Positions 41,585-48,811 of a stretch of 48,811 bases of DNA are shown piece by piece. The stretch is from Chara braunii (Eukaryota; Streptophyta; Charophyceae; Charales; Characeae), in NCBI GenBank assembly GCA_003427395.1, contig BFEA01000232.1:1353310-1402120 (forward strand), written 5' to 3'. Position numbers and translations under genes: made by a program. How positions within the stretch are numbered: the first letter of the stretch is position 1; each line of letters opens with the position of its first letter. The notes under the pieces are model-generated. The model saw nothing but the letters and a program-made list of their open reading frames with translations, was not told the DNA's origin and searched no databases.

Positions 41585-43529
41585 CCGTTTGTAGTGACCA
41601 CAGATGCCAGCCAATATGGCATAGGTGCGATCCTTGCGCAACAGGAGGGGCCAAAGTTGAGACCTATGGAGTATATGAGTAAAACGATGCCTTCCCAGAA
41701 GTTAGCTAAGTCCACGTATGAGAGAGAACTATTTGCCCTATACAGAGCGCTTATTCATTGGAGACACTACCTCCTAGGGAGATTCGTCTATGTGAGGTCG
41801 AACCATGAGACTTTTCGCTGGATTAAAGCACAACTTGTTCTGTCGGACGCACTCAAAAGATGGATTCAAGTGATAGACATGTATGACTATCAACTTGATC
41901 CTATCAAGGGTACGTACAACAAAGTGATTGATGCATTATCGCGAAGGGCAGACTATTTGGGCGCGCTAGTGACCGAGTTTGGCATATCTAGCGATTTGAC
42001 TCGATCATTGGTGGAGGCCCATCAGCAAGATCCAGTTATGTCTGAGATCATCCGTAGATTCAAGGCAAAGGATAAAAAGACTTTGGATGAATTTACGATG
42101 GTAGACGACTTGTTGTTTGTTGAAAAGGCAGGGAATAAAAGGTTGTGTGTTCCCAGTAGTGAGTCGTTGCGTAGTTTATTTTTAGGAGAATCCCATGATG
42201 CAACTGGTCATTTTGGTTACAAAAAAACATCAGCGAACTTAGTACAAAGATTCTGGTGGCCCTCCATGATGCTAGATGCAAAACGCTATGTTGAAACTTG
42301 TCAGGTTTGCAAAAGAGACAAACCAAGGACTCAGGCTCCGCTTGGGCTGATCAAGCCCTTGCCAATTCCTGAAGGACCTGGTCAGAGTGTGTCCATGGAC
42401 TTCATGGATACTTTTGTGACCAGTAAATCTGAAAAAAGGCACATCTTCGTAATAGTGGACCGCTTTACTAAGTATGCAAGACTAATCGCTATGCCAAAAA
42501 CAGCTAAAACTGACCACGCCATCAAACTGTTTACGGATAATTGGGTACGTGATTTTGGTTTGCCTACATCTATTGTTAGTGATAGGGATGTGAGATTCAC
42601 AAGTGAACTGTGGCAATCAATCGTTGAACAGATGGGCACCAAACTCCAAATCACCTCAGGGAATCACCCTGAGTCAAATGGCCAGGCAGAACAGATGAAC
42701 CGGGTAGTACAGTACCTGCTTCGACATTATATTAAGCCAAGCCAGGATGACTGGGAAGAGAAATTACTGCTCGTCGCCATCCTGTACAACAATGTTGTAC
42801 ACAGTACTACCGATATGACTCCCAACCAGTTACATCTAGGTTGGAACCCCAGAACTGCACTAGACTTTCTGCTACCAGAAAGACAACCCACTGCAGCACC
42901 TGGCAGCATAGACTTTGCTGTCAAATATGAACAGATGCTGCAGCAGGCCGTTGAACATATTAGGAAGTCTCAGGATGCTATGATCGCATATGAGAATAAG
43001 CATAGACGGCCCTGTAACTTTCAGGTAGGTGATAGAGTCTGGGTAAAGTCATCTGAACTAGGTCAGGAGATGGGGATATCCAGAAAGTTGATGCCGCAGT
43101 ATTTTGGGCCCTGGGAGATCTTGGATATTGTAGGGGATCAACCAGATGGGCCTTCATACGTGATCCGTATCCGTGTACACCTACGCACATACCCTGTGTT
43201 CCATGCCTCCAAGCTGGCACCTTTCGCTGCCACTGACTTGTTTCCTTCAAGAAGATCAATGCTGACCCCCAACCATGGACGGCGAGGTGGACATCGATCA
43301 GATTGTGGAGCATCGAATGATGCCTGTTCCTCGACCATCAGGCAGAGGGCGCCCTCCTAAACCGAGAATGCAGTATCGTGTGAGCTTCAGACATCACCTC
43401 GATCCCAAGGAAGATCGCTGGTTCACACGAGAGGAACTCATGAGAACAGCACCTCAAGTGATTGCAGGCTATGAAAGAGAACGAAAAAGGGAAGATGCCT
43501 GCAAAATAAGAGACTTCTCAGAGGACTAA
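41585..43529 (+). pseudogene. E element: RNase H, integrase and chromodomain
   Basis: RNase H: FVVTTDASQYGIGAILAQQEG, STYERELFALYRAL, VRSNHETF (N where D is usual), VIDALSRRA. Integrase: HDATGHFGYKKT... CQVCKRDK, core SMDFMDTF, VSDRDVRF, HPESNGQAEQMN (complete DDE), GPY/F (QVGDRVWV, RKLMPQYFGPWEI, TYPVFHASKLA). A frameshift near 43270 moves the reading into a chromodomain: DGEVDIDQIVEHRMM... MQYRVSFRHHLDPKEDRWFTREELM... VIAGYERER. The TAA-to-PPT distance is 1 bp. Confidence 0.93.
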
Positions 43530-43530
43530 T

Positions 43531-43549
43531 GAAGTAAAGGAGGAGGGAA
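43531..43549 (+). promoter_or_regulatory. E element polypurine tract
   Basis: GAAGTAAAGGAGGAGGGAA immediately precedes the 3' LTR TGCGAG. Confidence 0.85.
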
Positions 43550-44252
43550 TGCGAGGATCAGGGTCCTCGGTAGGCCCAAGGGGCCCTGTTTGCAGCATTG
43601 CCCGCCCTAAGTGAAGGCGGAGGTGCCCGCCCTAAGTGAAGGCAGGCCTAGCATTTCACAAGAGGCCTACGACTGTCAATTTCATATTTGGGGGTACAGG
43701 CAGTTGCGACGCGCCAGTTGGTTGAGAGAAACACAGGCCGAGCAACAAAGACATTTCCACGGCCCTCCGGGCCTTTCCAAAGAATGCAGGCCCTGGGCGT
43801 GATTCGCAGCCTCATATAGAGACAGTTGGGCGCCCAACCGAACGAGGCCAAGCAGCCCAGTAGCTGCTGTACACAGGCAGCCTCCTGGGGCCTTCCGGAA
43901 GCTTCTGGGCCCAGGCCAGTGCAGCCAGGCTGCTCGAGCAGACCAGCTCTTTCCATAAAAGAATGAGTTCTCGCCAGGCAGCCTCATTGGGTCACTTGCT
44001 GGCTGGCGGCAGCGCTGCTGGAGCAATTGCTCGCGGGCTGGCTGCCGGCATTGGAGCAAGAGGTTGCGCACGTGCGGTCGTGTGTGGGAGCAAGGCGCTG
44101 TTGAGGGCAGCGCCATAGCCAGCCTCCATAGCGGGGTCGGCTTGGATACACAGTGAGGCGAAGGGGTGGTCTTCGCGTGTAAGAGAGGACAGGTGTGGGT
44201 GTTAAGTCAAGGAAGGGCAAAGGATGATGATGATGATGATGATGTGAGGGCA
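43550..44252 (+). repeat. E element 3' LTR, first part (cut by the inversion)
   Basis: This matches 35754-36426 and then stops in the middle of the LTR at GTGAGGGCA. From the next base on, the sequence is antisense gag of G. The remainder of the LTR is at 5870-6188. It carries an extra GC-rich segment of about 30 bp near 43888-43918 relative to the 5' LTR. Confidence 0.92.
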
Positions 44253-44253
44253 G
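44252..44253. other. Right breakpoint of the 38-kb inversion
   Basis: E LTR sequence (…GAGGGCA) abuts G gag (GCGTTGCCGCG, minus-strand TEWQKIAAT). See 6188/6189 for the partner. Confidence 0.8.
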
Positions 44254-45309
44254 CGTTGCCGCGATCTTCTGCCATTCCGTGAGCCAGTCACGTGTTGCTG
44301 TGTTGCCTTGTGTCATGCCGAAGAGACGGTTGATGGCGAATGTAGGTGCGTCGTCCACGATGAACCGCTTCTACCATAGCCGTGTTAACTCTTCCCATGA
44401 GATCTTGTCTTTCAGATCTGCGACGTCGAAGCCGTGGGTGGATGCCAGGTGGCTTAACCAGGTCTGTCATCCGCCCTTTGAGTTGAGAAATAGGGCGCCG
44501 ATGTACGCGTGCTTGGCGACGAACAAAATCCGAAGTTGCATCGTAAAGCCTTCCCACCAGAGGACCGGGTCTTGATGCGTGTAGTCATCGAACTTCTCAA
44601 TTTGGAATGTCGGCATCTTGTAATGCGTTGTGCTGTTGCCATCCTTGTTAGGCAGCTGCAGTTGCTGAACCTCGGTCTTCAAGGTATCCAACTGTTTGTT
44701 GATGGTGGTTGGCGCAGCGAAGGTGCTGAAGTCGCCGAGCATTGCGACGACGTGGTCGACGCGTTGCTCCAGTTGGCGGGCAGAGGGTGCATTGCTGGAC
44801 TCGCCAGCCTCCGGTCTTGGTGCAACTTGCTCCAAGTCCTGCATACGGGAATCAAGTGCCCGTGCTGGATCCTCATGCTGAGCCTTGTGGTTCCACATGG
44901 TCCGCTGCATATTCGCCAGCTCGGACTGCAGGTGGTTACAAGTGTAAACCAACCGAGCCACGAGTTTGGCCATGAATTCCCTGTGCTGCTCTTCTGGTGT
45001 CGCGTCGTCGTGCCCTTCAGATGGTTCAAAGTGCCAATACTTGAGTCTTTCGATGCTGGCGGCTTCATGCCGCTGCAGCAGATCCAGGGCTTCCTTTCGG
45101 CGTGCCTAGGTATCTGCATCTGCTTCGGCCTGAAGCCGCTGCTTCTCAGCTGTTGCCGCTGCTTCAGCCTGTAGGCGGGCAGCCTCGGCTTCCAGCTGGC
45201 GCTGTTCCTCAGCGTCGATCAGTGCGAGCTGAGTCTGGAACCGCTGTTTGTGGTCGGCAATAGACTCGTTGGCTAGTTGGCCTGGCATGCCCAGAGCTGC
45301 GCCCGTCAT
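44253..45309 (-). pseudogene. G element: gag N-terminal half
   Basis: On the minus strand it starts MTGAALGMPGQLANESIADHKQRF, followed by a Glu/Ala/Gln coiled coil (EAARLQAEAAATAEKQRLQAE) and an in-frame TAG near 45107. A second coiled coil (LEQRVDHVVAMLGDFSTFAAP) and the capsid start follow (MPTFQIEKFDDYTHQDPVLWWEGFTMQLRI... AYIGALFLNSKGG). After a stop comes TWLSHLASTHGFDVADLKDKISWEELT... TQGNTATRDWLTEWQKIAAT. It ends at the inversion breakpoint; the continuation DLPFSHLRREF is at 6198. The upstream leader, primer-binding site and 5' LTR are all to the right, in order. Confidence 0.88.
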
Positions 45310-45318
45310 GGTGGCGGG

Positions 45319-45541
45319 GCACTGCTGACGTGGCACTGTTACTGCTGACGTGGCACTGCTGACGTGGCACTGTTGCTGACGTGACACTACTGACGTGGCA
45401 CTGTTGCTGACGTGGCACCGCTAACGTGGCACTGTTGCTGACATGGCACTGCTGACGTGGCACTGCTGACGTGGCACTGCTGACGTGGCACTGTTGCTGA
45501 CGTGGCACTGCTGTTGTGGCACTGTTGCTGACGTGGCACTG
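45319..45541. repeat. Tandem array of TGACGTGG-containing units in the G leader
   Basis: About 14 units of 15 or 18 bp (gctgacgtggcact with or without gtt); 10 are exact TGACGTGG and four are variants. TGACGTGG carries the ACGT core and TGACG motif bound by plant bZIP factors. The array sits directly upstream of the G gag start codon. On the minus strand it also gives a repeated CHVSSATSAVPRQQ frame without a start in phase with gag, which I do not regard as a protein. Confidence 0.9.
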
Positions 45542-46340
45542 TACCAACCCGGAAATGCATGCAAAGGGGTGGGTGGGAGGGAAAACGTAGGTAGGTAACC
45601 AACCCAACAATACTTTCCTCCCGACCCTTATCAACAGATAAAAAAAATAAAAAAATAAAAGAGGACTACTTCCTTTTTTTTTTTTATATATCTGTTGATC
45701 TGTTATGAGTGAGACATGTCAGAAGAGTACTATGAACGAGATCTAGGCTAGGTTCCGCAAAGTTTCGGCTTTCACAAAATGCGATTTTGAAAAAAAAAAT
45801 TTTTTTGCGAAATAGAGTAGAGATGCGATTTTCAGAAGAGAACTAAATCCAGTTTCTGAGAATATGGCAATCTTCTAGTATGCCTAACGAAATGTTGGTG
45901 GGCTTCGCAAGATTTCGGTTTTCGAAAAAACATTTGCGAGATAGAATGGAAATTCGATTTTCAGAAAAGAATAAATCCGGTTTCTGATAATATAACCACT
46001 TCTATCGTTATCCTAATATGCCTAGAAAACGAAATATTAACATCAGAAACTTTCAGCTATGTATGCGAAATATCAGAGAAACGAAATGCTACTATCAGGA
46101 ATTTCCAGATAAAACGAAATGCGATTATCAAAAATTTTCAGATATTTGTTGCGTGAAAACAAAATACTAATATTAGAATTTTTTAGGTAAAACGAAATGC
46201 GATTATCAGAAATTTTCAGATAGTTGTTGCGAGAAAAGAAAAATTTCAGAGATTTGATGAAGTCCTACTTGATTTACTAATGAGTAATCAATAGATCAAG
46301 CAAGCTGGCTACTTGATTGAGCGGGTCCTCTGAATGAGAG
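45542..46340 (-). mobile_element. G element 5' leader, AT-rich part
   Basis: This has no coding frame. It contains a large inverted repeat (45630-45699: ATCAACAGATA with A-rich arm, TATCTGTTGAT with T-rich arm). Two degenerate tandem repeats also occur: one around 45808-45870 and 45935-45995 (gcga.atagag... cagtttctga), another around 46113-46150 and 46189-46225 (aaaacgaaatgcgattatca). The composition is strikingly A/T-rich against the GC-rich coding part. Confidence 0.8.
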
Positions 46341-46356
46341 GTCCGCTCCGATACCA
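46341..46356 (-). promoter_or_regulatory. G element primer-binding site
   Basis: The minus strand reads TGGTATCGGAGCGGAC, 3 nt after the LTR end GCAACA, and is identical to the F site. Confidence 0.88.
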
Positions 46357-46359
46357 AAC

Positions 46360-47532
46360 TGTTGCATATTGTAACGGTGCAGACCAGAACAAGAACCAAC
46401 CTCTCAATACAGAGTACAAGATAGCGTAGCGGAAGACTTAGATACCAATGATCCGAACAATCAATATTGCAATGCAGCCCCGAACATACATCATCATCAT
46501 CATCATTCCATGGTGTGAAGGGGTCTGGCGCTCACACAGGAAGATTGTGCCAGCCCCAACCATACGCAAACGAAGAAGAGGGGGGTTAGACGAAGAAGAG
46601 GGGAAGATGGGAATGTCGTCAACACCAAGTCTTCGGCACAGGCCCAAATAGTCCCTCGTCAAAATGTCTGAATCCCAATGTCGAGTTTGGATCCAATGTC
46701 GTCAAGTCTCAAGTCACAACTCTCTCTCTCTCGGTAGTAGTCTACTGATACTGAGAAGTCAGGTGGTGCGAGGGTGAAGAAGAGATGGTGGACTTAGAAG
46801 AGGAAGAAGAAGAACTCTCTCTCTCTCTCTCTGTCCAGTACTAACCTGTGAAGATGGCGCCTTGATGCAGGTACCCCGAAGATGGAGCTGGAGCTATGGC
46901 GCCACAGGTAAGTACCGCTGGCCTCCGCCAGCCATCTTTCTCCAACGCTACCACTACCAGCTACTAGCGCCCTGCGCTGAAGACTACTCCTGCAGCTATG
47001 AGCGCCCAGCGCTGAAGACTACTGCTAGCGCTAACTACTACTGCAATGCTCCTCCTGAGTGCTGCGGCCGAATCCTGAAGACTACTCCTGCCTTTTGTCC
47101 AACTACCTACCCGTGAAGTGCATGGGAACTTCCTATGTACTACTCGGGTGCCTCCTGACTGCAGGGCGAGGCAGTCCGGGAGGCTGCTCTTGCCAATGCC
47201 GAAGGGAGTCAGGGGCTGCCGCTGCAGCTCCTGCTTGAGGCTGTCGTGGGGAATAGGGCAGAAATAGCCTATTCCCGAAACCCTGTTTTTGTGCCTGAGT
47301 CTTAGGGTAGGTCGATCTTATGAGGGCCCGAAAGTGGCCCTCCGTTTCAGGCTGAAAAGCCTCAGGGCTGAAAAGCCTTGTTTTAGGCTGAAACGACATA
47401 GGGCCTGCAGGCCCTCGTTTTTCAGTCTTTCAGGCTGAAATGACAGGGGCCTGTAAGCCCTTATTTCTAGGCTTTTAGGCTGGAAATGCGGGACGGGCCC
47501 TGCAGGCCCGTGTGGCTACGCAGTATGCCACA
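46360..47532 (-). repeat. G element 5' LTR
   Basis: This is the reverse complement of 10720-11887, with the same ends (TGTGGCATACTG... and ...CAATATGCAACA). The flank TCAGC (47533-47537) is the inverted form of the GCTGA next to the 3' LTR. It carries the same block of palindromes near its start (47325-47520) and an antisense splice-donor-like CAGGTAAGT at 46905-46913. Confidence 0.93.
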
Positions 47533-48079
47533 TCAGCGCATCTACCCCTAGGGGTACCTGCGTCTGGTCGGGCTACATCGAGGCTCTACACTGTGTATTC
47601 GTGGGTGGTGGCAGCCATAGCTGCCTGTTCCTTCGTCAGAGTTGTCCATCTACACTGAAGACTTCATCCCAAAACCTGTTCTTCATCAGGGTGGTTGGCG
47701 CTGGCCTCTGGGAGGCTATTCTGGTGTGGCGCTACTAACTGGGTGTAGGATAGAGAGTGGGGTGTGAGTTCTGAGAGTGGCGAGATACTGGAACAAACTC
47801 TGTTACGATAATTGGTTGAGTTGGCTCATCATCAGTGCGATTTCAATTGTTATCCTTGCAGGTTCTTCTTGTGATTGGTTGTTGGGAGTTTGTCAGAGAG
47901 TGAGAAACACTGTGTGTCTTCTCCCCATCTTTGCATAGCTGTATTCCGCTGCCTACGCTGTTCTGTGTGCAGTGTGGACTCTGTCTCCTCCTCCCCTTCT
48001 CTTATGCATGTATGGGCGTGTATGAGATTGTATGTGTGTGAGTGGCGGTAAAAATCGTCAGACAACCAAGTTCATAACA
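47533..48079 (+). repeat. M element 3' LTR, R/U5-side part (split by G, inverted relative to the rest of M)
   Basis: This matches the reverse complement of 28966-29508 almost base for base and ends TTCATAACA, the M LTR terminus. Together with 11888-12416 it makes one full M LTR interrupted by G. It is followed by CACG, the M target-site duplication. Confidence 0.92.
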
Positions 48080-48222
48080 CACGGAGTCCCTATCACCTGA
48101 ACAAAAGAGACTCCATGCAGAAAGACGAGACACACAGACTCGGCAAGTACCATGGGGTGAGTGCACATCCATAGGGCAATGGGATAGGCTGAAGGCTTGG
48201 CAAGAGTATACAAACTCCAGCT

Positions 48223-48492
48223 TGGTCAATTTCGTGGTCAACAACTCCAGTCAACGCCCTGGTCAACACCTCGATCAGCGCTGGTCAACGCCCCGGTCAA
48301 CTCCTCGGTCAACGCAGGTCAACGTCCCGGTCAACTCCTTGGTAAACGCTGGTAAACGCTGGTCAACGCCCTGGTCAACGCTGGTAAACACCCTGGTCAA
48401 CGCTGGTAAACGCCATGGTCAATGCTGGTAAACACCCTGGTCAACACTGGTAAACACCCGGTCAACGTTGGTGAATGCCTTGGTCAACGCTG
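48223..48492. repeat. Tandem array of GGTCAAC units
   Basis: Short units of about 10-13 bp (ctggtcaacgcc) give 15 copies of GGTCAA, interspersed with GGTAAAC variants. The complement TTGACC is the core of the W-box bound by plant WRKY factors. It may simply be a minisatellite. Confidence 0.9.
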
Positions 48493-48746
48493 GATATGGC
48501 TGCCAACCCTTTCTCTCTCACTTTCTTTCACCTTCCTCCTTCTTCCTCCTTTCTTTCTCACTTTCTTCCTCCGTCAACCCGGCTATGTCTTTCTTGTTCC
48601 TCCTTCGTCTCTCCCTTCTTCTTCCTCGGCTATAGCTTCTCTCTCCTTTGTCTCTTCTCTCTCCTCTTCATTCACTCCGTGTCCGAGCTCGGCGGCTATG
48701 TCCGCCACCTTCTTCCTTGGACCACACAACAATCTTGTATCACTCT

Positions 48747-48747
<1 letters not shown>

Positions 48748-48811
<64 letters not shown>
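48748..48811. repeat. (CT)n microsatellite at window end
   Basis: Almost uninterrupted CT dinucleotides run to the last base, preceded by 250 bp of pyrimidine-rich sequence. The contig or window may end here because of it. Confidence 0.97.

Larger units (their letters stand above)
48080..48811 (-). mobile_element. Outer part of the H element 5' leader or LTR
   Basis: After correcting the inversion and removing M, this is continuous with 30045-30497, the region upstream of the H gag. No primer-binding site or LTR end is recognisable. It contains the GGTCAAC array (48223-48492), a long polypyrimidine stretch (48505-48660) and a (CT)n run to the window end. Confidence 0.5.

Noticed and set aside
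45209-45634. Protein of repeated CHVSSATSAVPRQQ units
   Set aside because: It is the translation of the TGACGTGG minisatellite in a leader, not in phase with the G gag start.
48223-48492. CRISPR-like array
   Set aside because: The units are 10-13 bp without unique spacers, in a eukaryotic retrotransposon context.

Overview
The window is almost entirely transposable-element DNA from a green-lineage (streptophyte) nuclear genome. It holds five distinct Ty3/gypsy chromovirus-type retrotransposons, a plant-type U6 snRNA-like sequence, many microsatellites and one assembly gap (18704-19648). From memory of similar proteins I suspect a charophyte such as Chara braunii, but nothing here proves the species. 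I see no intact host protein gene. All retrotransposons carry stops or frameshifts.

I name the elements H, T, E, M, G and F, plus a fragment E2. E2 (1-2217, minus) is a 5' LTR, primer-binding site and leader running off the left edge. H is the oldest host element: its gag-pol lies at 30498-35330 (plus) and its integrase C-terminus/chromodomain at 4636-5373 (minus). T is a roughly 0.9 kb element with 14-bp terminal inverted repeats, inserted at a TTAA in the H integrase gene (arms at 5372-5869 and 35328-35753). E sits inside T (35754-44252 plus 5870-6188). M (minus; 11888-18196, 28033-30044 and 47533-48079) sits in the H leader. G sits in the 3' LTR of M (6189-11887, and 44253-47532 in the opposite orientation). 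F (plus, 18197-28032) sits in the M leader.

The halves of H, T, E, M and G do not join in the present order. All five become continuous if the 38-kb segment 6189-44252 is inverted. That single operation restores the G target-site duplication (GCTGA), the M duplication (CACG), the E duplication (GAAT), the H integrase frame, the TIRs of T, the gag of G and the LTR of E. The window therefore records either a real inversion or a mis-oriented assembly block, with no homology at the breakpoints.

The most interesting functional signal is at the gag/pro junctions. E, F and G carry the heptamer GGGAAAC and M carries AAAAAAC, each in the zero frame 0-12 nt before the gag stop. Each is followed 10-11 nt later by a stem-loop, and the protease frame is open at -1. 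This is the layout of retroviral programmed -1 frameshifting. H keeps the stem but has a decayed heptamer.

Other points: a 268-bp direct duplication flanks F, instead of a 4-5 bp target-site duplication. A U6-derived sequence with a poly(A) tail lies inside T and is split by E. Tandem arrays of TGACGTGG lie in the G leader and of GGTCAAC in the H leader. Motifs related to CTATGGC and to 5' splice sites recur in LTRs of unrelated families.
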